In this document: piece by piece, positions 50,786 to 60,059 of the stretch
Layout of the letters: each line of letters starts with the position of its first letter
Position numbering within the stretch: position 1 is the stretch's first letter
From: Thermohalobaculum sp038534135
GTDB lineage: Bacteria; Pseudomonadota; Alphaproteobacteria; Rhodobacterales; Rhodobacteraceae
Assembly: GCA_038534135.1 (NCBI GenBank)
Contig: JBCAXJ010000004.1
Location: 62,001 to 126,000 of the forward strand
DNA: 64,000 nucleotides
Reading direction: 5' to 3'
The notes under the pieces: generated by a model
What the model was told of the DNA's origin: nothing
Databases searched by the model: none
What the model saw: only the letters and a program-made list of their open reading frames with translations
Made by a program: the position numbers and the translations under genes

Positions 50786-51826
50786 ATGCACCTTCTCGCC
50801 TTTTTTATTGCCACGCTTTTGCCGCTTGCCGCGGTCGCGAACCCGCCGCGTGTCGTCACGGACATTGCTCCGGTGCACTCTCTCGTCGCGTCGGTGATGC
50901 ACGGTGTTGGGGCGCCGCAAATTATCCTTCCACCGGGGGCATCGCCGCATGGGTACGCGCTCAGACCGTCCGAAGCGCGCATGCTTGCGCAGGCCGACGT
51001 TGTCATTTGGGTGGGCGAGGATTTCACGCCCTGGCTTTCAACATCCATACAGTCCCTCGCAGCGAGTGCTCAACGCATTTCCCTTTTGGACGTGAAAGGC
51101 ACAGTTCTCCTTCAGTACCGCCGGGCAGATCATATCGATCGACGGCACGATCATGATGATCATGAGCACGCCAGTTCAGAAACGAAACTGGCATCTGAAG
51201 ACAACCACAATGAGCACAAGCATCACGACCACGAACCGAATTCGTCCGAGAACAAGGTCGGTGTGCCTGTCGAAGACCAGCATGACCATGGTCACCAAAA
51301 TAATTCGACCGAGGTTCACGCATGGTTGGATCCGGAGAACGCCAAGACATGGCTGGATGCAATCGCGTCACTGCTGAGCGAACTGGATCCGGAGAACCGC
51401 ATCGCGTACGAGGCGAATGCTCTGATGACAAAACAGCGGATTGACGAGGCGGCGTCCACGCTCCGCAGTGTTCTTGATCCCCTGCGACAGAAACGATTTA
51501 TCGTTCTGCACGATGCGTACCACTACTTTGAAAGCCGGTTTGGGGTGCAGTCGGTGACAGCCATACTCCCGAACGATGGTGCAGCGGCAAGCGCGGGCCA
51601 CGTCCGCTCGATATCAAGACTGCTAGCCGAGGGCGATGTTTCCTGCGTTTTTGTTGAGCCTCAGATGCCGGCGGCGCTGGCAGAGACACTATCCGAAGAA
51701 CATGGTGTGCAAACGGGCACGTTGGACCCGCTTGGGGATATGTTGGAGCGCGGTCCGGGCCTCTATCGGCAGTTGCTACTTAACCTGGGCCTTGGCTTGC
51801 GGGATTGCCTGAGCGAACCGCTTTAG
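50786..51826 (+). CDS. znuA: Zinc-binding periplasmic protein
   Basis: The 346-residue cluster A-I (TroA-type) solute-binding protein has a signal peptide (about 1-20). Expected zinc ligands are visible: His in APVHSLVASVMHG, His in 'EVHAWLDPENAKTW', His in 'LHDAYHYFESRFGV' and Asp in 'TGTLDPLGDML'. Between them lies a large His/Asp/Glu-rich loop (about residues 112-175) typical of ZnuA. It delivers Zn2+ to ZnuBC. Confidence 0.96.
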   Translation: MHLLAFFIATLLPLAAVANPPRVVTDIAPVHSLVASVMHGVGAPQIILPPGASPHGYALRPSEARMLAQADVVIWVGEDFTPWLSTSIQSLAASAQRISLLDVKGTVLLQYRRADHIDRRHDHDDHEHASSETKLASEDNHNEHKHHDHEPNSSENKVGVPVEDQHDHGHQNNSTEVHAWLDPENAKTWLDAIASLLSELDPENRIAYEANALMTKQRIDEAASTLRSVLDPLRQKRFIVLHDAYHYFESRFGVQSVTAILPNDGAAASAGHVRSISRLLAEGDVSCVFVEPQMPAALAETLSEEHGVQTGTLDPLGDMLERGPGLYRQLLLNLGLGLRDCLSEPL

Positions 51827-51955
51827 CGGTGTCTTGCTGCATTGCTCAGCCGAAACAGCGGCCGAACGCGGCTTCATCTATGTTGGGATCAGACACGGAT
51901 TGCAGCGTCGAACAGTCGGATTCCAACCGGCATCCGTTTGGACGGAACATCGTGC
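51827..51955. other. Intergenic region after znuA
   Basis: These 129 bases between two convergent genes hold no supported gene and no clear terminator hairpin with a T-run. Confidence 0.4.
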
Positions 51956-54220
51956 TCACCCAAGGCCCGCACTCACAAGGTGACTTGTGGTTTCCTTGAA
52001 ATCACTTGGCTTCCAGTTCCTTAAGAACCTGTCGAACTCATTGGCTCTCATGGGCTTCGCAATGAAATAGCCTTGGAGAATATCGCAGGACATTTGCCGC
52101 AGCAGTTCGGCCTCGCGCGCGTTTTCCACACCTTCCGCCACAACCCGAACATTGAGAGAGCGGCAAATGTCCACGATAGAACGGACGAGGTTCAATCGGG
52201 CATCGTCCAGGGTCATGGCTGCGATCAGTTGCCGGTCAATCTTGATCGCGTCCGGGCCGAGTTTCACCAAGCTGATCAGAGAGGCGTGCCCGCTGCCGAA
52301 ATCATCGAGTTCGACGTCTATTCCCATTTCTTTGAGCATGTCGATGTTCCAACTGATGGTTTCATCGACATCATCAAGGAAGACGGACTCCAGGAGCTCG
52401 AATGAGATCATGCCCTTCGGCAGATCCATTTCTTGCAGGCTCGAGATAAGCTTATCGTCTTTCAGACGCTTGGACGAGACATTTACGGAAAGCCGTGGCA
52501 CCACAAGGCCACCGCGCGCCCAATCCTGCATGGCGATAACCGACTTTTCCAGGATCATGCGGTCAATCGTTGCGACGACGCTCAGGTCCTCGGCAATTGT
52601 CAGAAACGTATCCGGTGTGCGCACTCCACGGCCGCTGCTCTCCCATCTTGCGAGCGCTTCGACGCCGATGACTTCGTACGTCTGCGCGCAAACCTGAGGT
52701 TGGAACCAGGGCGTAAACTCTGATCGGCTCAAACCTGCGAGGATGCCGTCCGATATGACCTTGTAATCGAGCACCTCCTGCTGCAATTCGTCGGAGAAGA
52801 ACGTGTAGCAGCCGCGTCCGCGGTTCTTGGCCCGATAAAGCGCGACATCGGCATTTACCAGCAAGCCCTTGGGATCGATCTTTTGACCGCGCATTGTTGC
52901 AATCCCGACAGAGGCGCCGAACCAGCATTCACGCCCCTCGAACGTCAGCGGTTGACTGAACTCGTCGATCAGACGCGCGGCCAGGCTGCCCAGCATCTCG
53001 TCTCCACCGTGCCCGGTACTGATCACGACGAACTCATCGCCTCCGACCCGCGCGACAAAGTCATCCTGCGGCACGTTCTCTGCTAGCACGCTGGCGACGT
53101 GCCTGAGAACTGCGTCGCCCGCGGCGTGACCCAGGGTGTCATTGATTTGTTTGAACCGGTCGAGATCGATGTGAAGCGCGCCCAGCCAGCCGCCGTCCAC
53201 GCTGCATTGCTGCGCCAGATCGGCGAGTTTTGTGTCCAGAAAGCGCCTGTTGGCGATGCCCGTAAGGGGGTCATGCATCGCGCGATGTTCGATCTCGCGC
53301 TGGACGGTCTGCATCTCGGCGTTGTGGCTTTCCAGCTGCGCGTTGGCTTCCTTGAGCCGTCCCATCGCATCGGACTTAGCCTTGTTTGCAACGTTCAGTT
53401 TTCGGTTGGCGGCCAGCAGCTCTTCCTTGGCTTTCTGGAAATCCGTCAGGTCTCGACCAACCCCACGATAGCCCTCGAAATCTCCATTCTCGTCGAAGAA
53501 CGGCTTACCGCTTGACGAGATGTACTGCCGGGTGCCATCCGGCCCGGCCCGCCAGAAGCGGAAATCCTTGAAAGGCTGGTGTGTATCAAGCCAGGCAAGA
53601 TGCATTTCCATCTCGAGCGACAGTTCTTTATCCGCCATCAACTCCCTGCGGGTCTTGCCGATGTGAAACTGCGCGGGAACCCCGGTGACCTCTTCGACTT
53701 GTTGTGACATGTATGTGAACCGCAGATCGCGATCCATCTCCCATACCCAGTCGGTAGAGACTTCGATGAAGTCAGCCTGCTGATCCTGAAGCGCTCGCAT
53801 CTTCGCGTCCACTTCACAACGATCGGTGACGTCCTGGAAAACACCGAACACGGCGTTGACCTCTCCGTCGCAACCAAGCTCGCATGCACCTTCGCATCGA
53901 ACGAATCTGATCTCGCCGTCGGACAGGACCAGCCGAGACTGAAAGTCGAACGAGGATCTTTTGTCGATTGCTGCAGTGAGCGTTTCCTCGACCATCGCCC
54001 GTTCTTCCGGATGATAGAACGCGATCGCTCTCTCGAGTTGAACAGCATCGGAACTCGGCTCGAGCCCGTGGATCCGGAACGTCTGCGGCGACCACTCGAC
54101 TGTTTCGCTCCCCACAGTCCAATACCAGTGACCGATATCTCCCATATGCTCCGCCATTTCGTACTGGCGCAGCTTTCGCTTCATGCTTGCGATTGAATCG
54201 TCCGGGGTTCGATCACTCAT
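51956..54220 (-). CDS. PAS-PAS-GGDEF-EAL cyclic-di-GMP signalling protein
   Basis: The 754-residue protein has two N-terminal PAS domains (about 20-145 and 150-285, the first with VEWSPQTFRIHGLEP), a coiled segment, a GGDEF domain (about 315-485, RVGGDEFVVIS) and an EAL domain (about 500-745). The EAL set looks complete: EALARW, 'RLSVNVSSKRL', 'ISFELLESVFLD', DDFGSGHA, 'IKIDRQLI' and EGVENA. The GGDEF is intact, but the inhibitory I-site (RxxD five residues before GGDEF) reads PQDD, so product inhibition is not expected. No transmembrane segment. It probably makes or degrades c-di-GMP depending on what the PAS domains sense. Confidence 0.94.
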   Translation of the reverse strand: MSDRTPDDSIASMKRKLRQYEMAEHMGDIGHWYWTVGSETVEWSPQTFRIHGLEPSSDAVQLERAIAFYHPEERAMVEETLTAAIDKRSSFDFQSRLVLSDGEIRFVRCEGACELGCDGEVNAVFGVFQDVTDRCEVDAKMRALQDQQADFIEVSTDWVWEMDRDLRFTYMSQQVEEVTGVPAQFHIGKTRRELMADKELSLEMEMHLAWLDTHQPFKDFRFWRAGPDGTRQYISSSGKPFFDENGDFEGYRGVGRDLTDFQKAKEELLAANRKLNVANKAKSDAMGRLKEANAQLESHNAEMQTVQREIEHRAMHDPLTGIANRRFLDTKLADLAQQCSVDGGWLGALHIDLDRFKQINDTLGHAAGDAVLRHVASVLAENVPQDDFVARVGGDEFVVISTGHGGDEMLGSLAARLIDEFSQPLTFEGRECWFGASVGIATMRGQKIDPKGLLVNADVALYRAKNRGRGCYTFFSDELQQEVLDYKVISDGILAGLSRSEFTPWFQPQVCAQTYEVIGVEALARWESSGRGVRTPDTFLTIAEDLSVVATIDRMILEKSVIAMQDWARGGLVVPRLSVNVSSKRLKDDKLISSLQEMDLPKGMISFELLESVFLDDVDETISWNIDMLKEMGIDVELDDFGSGHASLISLVKLGPDAIKIDRQLIAAMTLDDARLNLVRSIVDICRSLNVRVVAEGVENAREAELLRQMSCDILQGYFIAKPMRANEFDRFLRNWKPSDFKETTSHLVSAGLG

Positions 54221-54677
54221 CCGCAGGTGCTATCCAACACAACTATAATCTCCTGAAAAATGACCGGAAACTCATAAGCATTGGTTAGCTTGGGTGAATA
54301 TCTTACCCGAGATTAGCCATGGCTTTGGCAGTGGCGCCGTCCTCGACCCTTTTCGGATCCTGGATGAGATGATGCCCAGTTCGCGGATCGGGTCGTATCG
54401 GGCAGTGCTTTGCGACATCGGCGGAGGTTGCATCGTACATTTCAAGCGCGATCCAATCCGAAGTCATTTCTAAGGTGATGCTAGGGATTGGATGAGGGCA
54501 TGTGTTGAATCCACCGCTGGGCATCTCTCAACACCCATCAAAGCTGGATCTGGATGTGTGCGCCAGAGGATTGATCGGCTACGCGCCCGAAACGATGGAT
54601 CTCGTCGCCGGGAACTGCCCAACCAGAAACTCCGACAGATCAGGATTTCGCGCGCGTAAGCAGTGCAAGACTGAGGC
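54221..54677. other. Gene-poor intergenic region
   Basis: This 457-base stretch lies between the PAS-GGDEF-EAL start and the hairpin after the protease gene. A 73-codon frame at 54303-54524 on the minus strand has no ribosome-binding site or recognisable product. Upstream of the signalling gene (54221-54300) the sequence is AT-rich and probably holds its promoter. Confidence 0.5.
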
Positions 54678-54711
54678 CTGCCCGCCAGCACGTTCGACGT
54701 CTGGCGGGCAG
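54678..54711 (-). terminator. Strong hairpin after the Deg-type protease gene
   Basis: CTGCCCGCCAG (54678-54688) and CTGGCGGGCAG (54701-54711) are an 11-bp perfect inverted repeat with a 12-base loop, starting 6 bases past the protease stop. The T-run is weak, so termination may be partial. Confidence 0.6.
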
Positions 54712-54717
54712 ATTGTT

Positions 54718-55830
54718 TCAGGCCGGGAACTTGCCCGTTTGGATCGACAGGTTTTGCTCGGATCCTTTCCGCAGGAACCGGATGTTCGTTTGCGTACCCG
54801 GATCGGTGTCGGCGACAGAACGTGTCAGATCGCGCACCGTATTGATCGACTTAGAACCGAAACCCAGGATCACATCTCCACGACGCAATCCGGCACGTTC
54901 AGCCGGCCCGCCGTCGACAACGTCTGCAATCAGCGCGCCTTCTGCTGCGTCAAGGCCGATCGCCGCGGCGATTTCCTCGGTCACCGGTTGAATCGATACA
55001 CCCAGCCATCCACGCTCGACCGATCCGTTCTCGATCAGGTCAGCGACAACCTCTTGCGCTTGGTTCGACGGAATCGCGAACCCGATTCCAACGCTCCCGC
55101 CCGAAGGAGAGAAGATCGCAGTGTTGACGCCGATGACATTGCCTTGCTGATCGAACAGCGGACCGCCCGAGTTGCCGCGATTGATCGATGTGTCGACCTG
55201 AAGAAAGTCGTCGTAGGGCCCGGACCGGATGTCGCGACCGCGGGCGGATACGATCCCCGCTGTCACGGTGCCACCCAAGCCGAAGGGATTACCGATGGCG
55301 ATCGCCCAGTCGCCGACCTCGACGTTGTCCGAGTTGCCCCAGGGCACTGTCGGCAGAGTGCCTCCGGCGTCGACGCGGAGTACGGCCAGATCGGTCTTCG
55401 CGTCAGTTCCGATCAAGGTCGCGCTAAGCTCCTGACCATCCGACAAGACCACTGTGATTTCGCTGGAGCCTTCAACGACGTGGTTGTTCGTCACAATCGT
55501 GCCGTTGCTATCAATCACGAAGCCCGAGCCCAGCCCCTGCGGGCGACGGTTGCGCTGCTGGGGTTCGCCGGGGAAGTTCCGCCCAAAGAAGCGTTCCATG
55601 AACTCGCGCATTTGCGGATCGATCTCGGCATTTGCGCGTGCGGTGCCCGTTGTCTTGATTGTTACGACCGCAGGGCGTGTCGCTTTGACCAGAGGAGCGA
55701 ACGACGGAAGCACCGCTGCTGGGACGGCAGCGGTTGCTGGTTGCGATGTCGATGCGTGATAGGCCAAGGTGACCGCGACGGCGAGCGCACCGGAGAGCAG
55801 GATTGCCTTACCAATCGAAGTTAGTTTCAT
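54718..55830 (-). CDS. DegS/DegP-like periplasmic serine protease with one PDZ domain
   Basis: The protein has 370 residues from ATG 55830 (GGAGA upstream). An N-terminal signal or anchor (about 8-28) is followed by the trypsin-like domain with catalytic His in TNNHVVEG, Asp in KTDLAVLRVD and Ser in RGNSGGPLF. A single PDZ domain (about 270-365) has 'RGWLGVSIQPVTEEIAAAI'. One PDZ resembles DegS or HhoB rather than two-PDZ DegP. It should act in envelope quality control or in sigma-E-type signalling. It is monocistronic. Confidence 0.93.
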   Translation of the reverse strand: MKLTSIGKAILLSGALAVAVTLAYHASTSQPATAAVPAAVLPSFAPLVKATRPAVVTIKTTGTARANAEIDPQMREFMERFFGRNFPGEPQQRNRRPQGLGSGFVIDSNGTIVTNNHVVEGSSEITVVLSDGQELSATLIGTDAKTDLAVLRVDAGGTLPTVPWGNSDNVEVGDWAIAIGNPFGLGGTVTAGIVSARGRDIRSGPYDDFLQVDTSINRGNSGGPLFDQQGNVIGVNTAIFSPSGGSVGIGFAIPSNQAQEVVADLIENGSVERGWLGVSIQPVTEEIAAAIGLDAAEGALIADVVDGGPAERAGLRRGDVILGFGSKSINTVRDLTRSVADTDPGTQTNIRFLRKGSEQNLSIQTGKFPA

Positions 55831-56022
55831 GTGTGTCTCCAAGCATTCAGTCACGTACGAGCCCATGAATTTGGGCTTGTACCTGCTGCTTTAAAGGGGG
55901 GACGCTGGCAGCTCCGGCGATGGCCTCACGGGTTTGTTACGAATTGTAACATGCACGATCGACGGGGCGCTGGACAATGACGCACTGTCATGTTCACGTT
56001 AGGTTCTGGAAAGGAGGTTGCG

Positions 56023-56697
56023 ATGACCCTGACACCCTTCGCCGATCTCTTCGAGCAGGCGTCGGCCCGCAAGGGTGGCGTTGATGCCTTTGAAGCAACG
56101 ATGCCTGACCTGAAAACGGTCGAAGAGTTGCGGGCGATCCCGGACGACCGCTGGTTGGCGACCTTTAGCAAGGGCGTGTTCTCGACCGGGCTGAACTGGA
56201 AAGTCGTCAGCAACAAGTGGCCGGGAATCGAAGACGCACTGTGGAGTTTCGGCGTTCCGCGGTGCGCCATGATGTCGGACGAGGACCTTGATGTGCTTCT
56301 CAAGGATACGCGCGTCATCCGTCACGCAGCGAAGCTTTTGTCCGTGCGCGACAATGCGATCTTCTTCGCGGACCTCGCGAAGGAACATGGCAGTGCAGCG
56401 AATTTCTTCGCAGAGTGGCCGTCAGACGATTTCATCGGGCTGATTGCGGTGATGAAGAAACGCGGAACGAGGATCGGCGGTAACACCGGGATGTACGCCC
56501 TCAGATTCATGGGGAAGGACAGTTTTGTGCTGGGTGGCGACGTCGTTAAGGCTTTGATCAGAGAGGGTGTTGTGGCTAAGGCCCCGAGTTCCCAGCGAGA
56601 CCTTCGGGCCACCCAAGACGCGTTCAATACCTGGCGCGGCGAGTCAGGCCGCCCGCTGGCTCATATCAGCAGAACCCTTGCATGCACTGTCGAGTAG
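56023..56697 (+). CDS. DNA-3-methyladenine glycosylase I family protein
   Basis: The protein has 224 residues from ATG 56023, which follows AAGGAGG. It matches a HhH-type glycosylase family annotated as 3-methyladenine glycosylase I: 'DLKTVEELRAIPDDRWLATF', 'FSTGLNWKVVSNKWPGIEDA', 'VIRHAAKLLSVRDNAIFF' and 'GGNTGMYALRFMGKDSFVLG'. The role is base-excision repair of alkylated adenine. It differs from E. coli Tag in length and lacks its obvious zinc-binding Cys/His ends, so the exact substrate is uncertain. Confidence 0.85.
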   Translation: MTLTPFADLFEQASARKGGVDAFEATMPDLKTVEELRAIPDDRWLATFSKGVFSTGLNWKVVSNKWPGIEDALWSFGVPRCAMMSDEDLDVLLKDTRVIRHAAKLLSVRDNAIFFADLAKEHGSAANFFAEWPSDDFIGLIAVMKKRGTRIGGNTGMYALRFMGKDSFVLGGDVVKALIREGVVAKAPSSQRDLRATQDAFNTWRGESGRPLAHISRTLACTVE

Positions 56698-56917
56698 TTC
56701 ACTGGGTGTTCGTGCTTGTTATGTTTTCAATCGAACGTTAGCGCCTCAGGTATCGCTGGCGTCACACCAGCAATCCGTTGGTGCGAGTTTTGCGCAGTTC
56801 ATTAAAGTAAGACTGAATCGTTTAGCAATATAAAGCTCATCGCAAAAGTTCGCTTGTGTATGGGTGTCGCGGTCGCCACATGATATTGTATAGTCAACGG
56901 TTATTGGAGGTCTGCAC
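56698..56917. promoter_or_regulatory. AT-rich intergenic region upstream of the SPFH gene
   Basis: These 220 bases are markedly AT-richer than the flanking genes and contain TATTGTATAGT near 56884. No gene is seen. The promoter of the SPFH-nfeD pair is expected here, but no -35 is clear. Confidence 0.4.
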
Positions 56918-57850
56918 GTGATCGAGGGAATCCCGGTATTCAGCGTCGCTGTTGCGGTGCTTGTTTTGTTCGTCCTCATTGTCATCTTCCGCGCTGTTAG
57001 GACAGTTTCTCAGGGCGAAGAATGGACGGTGGAACGGTTCGGGCGCTACACGAGGACGTTAACTCCTGGCCTGCACTTTCTGGTTCCGCTGATCGAGACC
57101 GTGGGCAACCAGATCAACATGATGGAGACCGTTCTGGACATCGCCGGGCAGGAGGTAATCACCAAGGATAACGCGATGGTTCATGCCGATGCGGTGGCGT
57201 TTTACCAGGTTGTTGATGCAAGCCAGGCGGCCTACGAGGTGCGCAATCTGGAGTTGGCGCTCCAGAACCTCGCGATGACCAACATCCGCGCCGTGATCGG
57301 CTCGATGGATCTGGACGAGACGCTGTCCAACAGGGACTCTATCAACGCGCGCCTGTTATCGGTCATTGACGAGGCCGCGCAGCCCTGGGGGGTCAAGGTG
57401 ACTCGTGTCGAGATCAAGGATCTGGCACCGCCCGCTGACATCACCGAGGCCATGGGGCGCCAGATGAAGGCCGAACGCGAAAAGCGCGCGGAGATCTTGA
57501 CTGCAGAAGGTGAAAAACAGGCCGCGATCCTGAAAGCGGAAGGCGTGCGGGAAAGCCAGATCCGTGAGGCAGAAGGGCGCCGGGAGGCCGCATTCCTGGA
57601 TGCTGAGGCGCGCGAGCGGGAAGCCGAGGCCGAAGCAAAGGCGACAGCGATGGTCAGCCAGGCGATTTCGGATGGCGACGTGCAAGCGGTCAACTATTTC
57701 GTCGCTCAGGCGTACGTGAAAAGCCTGCGTGACATTGCGGCATCGCCGAACTCTAAGACCGTGCTCGTTCCACTGGAGGCGGCAGGACTTGCCGGTGCAG
57801 TCGCAGGCGTGGCCGAACTCACGAAGCAGATTGGTGGGAAGCAGGGCTAG
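56918..57850 (+). CDS. SPFH/band-7 membrane protein (stomatin/QmcA-like)
   Basis: The protein has 310 residues from a GTG start with TGGAGG seven bases upstream. An N-terminal transmembrane helix (about 5-25) is followed by the band-7 domain 'VSQGEEWTVERFGRYTRTLT PGLHF' and a charged Ala/Glu-rich coiled coil (about 185-250), typical of stomatin-like proteins. They form large oligomeric rings at the inner membrane and organise proteases or lipids. It is followed three bases later by an nfeD gene, its usual partner. Confidence 0.93.
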   Translation: MIEGIPVFSVAVAVLVLFVLIVIFRAVRTVSQGEEWTVERFGRYTRTLTPGLHFLVPLIETVGNQINMMETVLDIAGQEVITKDNAMVHADAVAFYQVVDASQAAYEVRNLELALQNLAMTNIRAVIGSMDLDETLSNRDSINARLLSVIDEAAQPWGVKVTRVEIKDLAPPADITEAMGRQMKAEREKRAEILTAEGEKQAAILKAEGVRESQIREAEGRREAAFLDAEAREREAEAEAKATAMVSQAISDGDVQAVNYFVAQAYVKSLRDIAASPNSKTVLVPLEAAGLAGAVAGVAELTKQIGGKQG

Positions 57851-57853
57851 GAC

Positions 57854-58363
57854 ATGTTGGACTTGTTCGGTTTCCTGACTGGCATATCGCCCTGGTGGTG
57901 GGTCGCGCTCGCGTTGGCGCTTGGCATCGTCGAGGTGCTGACTTTCAGCTTTTTCCTGATTTGGCCCGGTCTGGCTGCGCTCGCAGTCGGTCTCCTGATG
58001 TGGATCGATCCGGGACTCTCGGGGACAGCACAGGCGCTATGGTTTGCAATCCTGTCTGTCGCCTTCACGGTTGTCGGACGGCAGCTTGTCTTCCTGCGAA
58101 AACCCACGAGTGAGCGGCCGGGCCTGAACCGGAGGAGCGCGGCATTGATCGGGCGAAAGGTCGTCGTCGTAGATGGTTTCGATAACGGGACGCTTGGCAC
58201 CGTCACGGTGGATGGTTTGAGATGGCGCGCGCGGATGGCAGATAACGTTGCCGATCCCGCACCCGGGGATTTTCTGCACGTGACCGATGCGGATGGCATG
58301 ACGCTTCTTCTGACGAACGAGGCGAATGGTTCACGACCTTCGGCAGACCGGCTTAGGGTGTAG
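57854..58363 (+). CDS. NfeD-family membrane protein
   Basis: The 169-residue protein has three or four N-terminal transmembrane helices (about 10-90, GISPWWWVALALALGIVEVL) and a C-terminal OB-fold-like domain (about 105-160, with 'GLNRRSAALIGRKVVVVDGF' and 'GLRWRAR'). Short NfeD proteins pair with SPFH proteins; here the genes are separated by three bases. The likely role is at membrane microdomains. Confidence 0.93.
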   Translation: MLDLFGFLTGISPWWWVALALALGIVEVLTFSFFLIWPGLAALAVGLLMWIDPGLSGTAQALWFAILSVAFTVVGRQLVFLRKPTSERPGLNRRSAALIGRKVVVVDGFDNGTLGTVTVDGLRWRARMADNVADPAPGDFLHVTDADGMTLLLTNEANGSRPSADRLRV

Positions 58364-58671
58364 GCTGCGGCGGGACACGGCGCATCGTACGCGCCGGCGC
58401 TTGAAACGCGAGCCTCACCCGATTGCTATGAGTTCTTCCAATCAGGCTTGGTGCACATCACCGGTGTTGCTTTCGATAGATCTCGACGGCGCAGCGAACC
58501 CAAATTCAACCATACGGTTTGCAATTAACCCGAGGCGCTTCGGATACCGGGTGCGCCACACGAATCTGTCCAGAAATCAAACAGTTTGAACGCCGATTTG
58601 ATTAGGACGCGCGGCCGCGCGTGCCTTAGATTGCGCCAAGGACCGAGGTGGGGCTCGGCGGGAGAGCGCGA
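58364..58671. other. Intergenic region upstream of the LysM gene
   Basis: No gene or RNA is supported in these 308 bases. A short open frame that begins inside nfeD has no start signal. GGGAGAG at 58660-58666 is the ribosome-binding site for the next gene. Confidence 0.45.
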
Positions 58672-60021
58672 ATGCGGGTTGGCGCGTTATCATTGCAATC
58701 GCTCGGGATGCTCTGTGTTTCGATCGCAGCAGTCTTAACTTCATATGCTTACGAGGTGCCGGCGCAATCGAATGACGCCTGCGGGACGTTCTACCGAGTT
58801 CAAGCGGGGGACACCCTGCGCGGGATCACGCTCAAGACCTATCGACACGACCGTTACCGAGAGCTTTTCCGGGCGAACGACGACATCATTTCGAACCCGG
58901 CGCGGATCGAAGTTGGACAACTGATTTTCTTGCCATGTGCCGGATCAGAGATCCAAAATCGAACTGACGCACTCGCCGCTGCGGGCCGGACGCCGACTGA
59001 CCAGGATCAACTTGGCACGCGCCGGGCGGAGCGGGCAGCAAGGGAAAAGACCCGAGCGCTGCAGGCGCCGAGTGAGGCACAATCCTCGGACGCCACTGAT
59101 CAGACTGCCTCTCTGCCGAAGCCGTCTACCAGTCGCGGCCTTCCGCGCAATCAGAGTTTGCCAGAAGCCAATGCCTCGCGATCGGATGCTCCGGCCCCGT
59201 CAGCTTCTGAGCTGACGCCCCGGGCCTCTGCCATCGACACTCCACCGGGTTTGCCGGAGCGGTTGGTCGTTCTGAGTGCCAAGGGACTTGAACCTTTGGC
59301 TGGACCAGACCTGCCGGACGGTGGACTCATCGGGGCATTGGTCCGTGCGTCCATTGCCGAGAGAAATCGCGCGACCGCCGTTGATCTGGCTTTCGTGAAC
59401 GATCGGCGCGCGCACTTGGATGTCCTCCTTCCGATGGGACAGTTCGCGATGTCATATCCTTGGCTGGCGCCGGACTGCGCAGAAGAGCTTCCAGTGGGCA
59501 GCATTTCTGAAGATATCTGTGGGGCGTTTTTGTTCTCCGCGCCGATCTTCCAGATCGAGATGCGTATCTTCGTCCGGGGCGAAAGCCCGTTGCGCGATAG
59601 CAAAAGGGTGGCTGATTGGAATGGTAAGACCCTATGTCGACCCGGAGGGTTCGTGGCCGTGGATCTGGAACGGCGTTTTGATCTGAAAGGGATCGTTTCC
59701 GAAACGGACGCTGATGCGTGTTGGCTTCACCTGCGCGAGGGGCGAGTCGATGGCGTCTCGATGCCGGCGCCACTTGTCTATTCCGCGCCGGTGCCGGACG
59801 GGTTTGTCGAGATAGACGATCTACGCAGCTATGAGCCTATTCATGCCGTTCTGCACAAGGCATATCCCCATTCAGAGAGCGTTCTGGAGCTGCTGAACGG
59901 CGGATTGCGCGAGCTTCAACAGTCTGGTGCATGGTTCGAACTCGTGTCGGCATATCTCAGTGAGTTCAACCTAGACAAAACCGCGCGAACTGCGGGGAAT
60001 GATCCAACACGCTCGCAATAG
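58672..60021 (+). CDS. LysM domain fused to a solute-binding-protein-like domain
   Basis: The protein has 449 residues from ATG 58672. A signal peptide (about 1-32) is followed by a LysM domain (about 38-90: 'YRVQAGDTLRGITLKTYRHD', then 'NDDIISNPARIEVGQLIFLP'). A Pro/Ser/Ala-rich linker leads to a domain (about 195-430) resembling periplasmic type-3 solute-binding proteins ('FAMSYPWLAPDCAEE', 'WNGKTLCRPGGFVAVDLERR', 'CWLHLREGRVDGVSMPAPLV'). LysM should hold it on peptidoglycan. No transporter gene is adjacent. The neighbours are exopolysaccharide genes. Ligand and role are unknown. Confidence 0.8.
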   Translation: MRVGALSLQSLGMLCVSIAAVLTSYAYEVPAQSNDACGTFYRVQAGDTLRGITLKTYRHDRYRELFRANDDIISNPARIEVGQLIFLPCAGSEIQNRTDALAAAGRTPTDQDQLGTRRAERAAREKTRALQAPSEAQSSDATDQTASLPKPSTSRGLPRNQSLPEANASRSDAPAPSASELTPRASAIDTPPGLPERLVVLSAKGLEPLAGPDLPDGGLIGALVRASIAERNRATAVDLAFVNDRRAHLDVLLPMGQFAMSYPWLAPDCAEELPVGSISEDICGAFLFSAPIFQIEMRIFVRGESPLRDSKRVADWNGKTLCRPGGFVAVDLERRFDLKGIVSETDADACWLHLREGRVDGVSMPAPLVYSAPVPDGFVEIDDLRSYEPIHAVLHKAYPHSESVLELLNGGLRELQQSGAWFELVSAYLSEFNLDKTARTAGNDPTRSQ

Positions 60022-60059
60022 TCCGCAACAGTAGCGCGGAACGGAGAGGATCACGCGGT

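Noticed and set aside
54303..54524. Possible 73-residue gene on the minus strand
   Set aside because: No ribosome-binding site, no homology recognised and no context; kept as intergenic.
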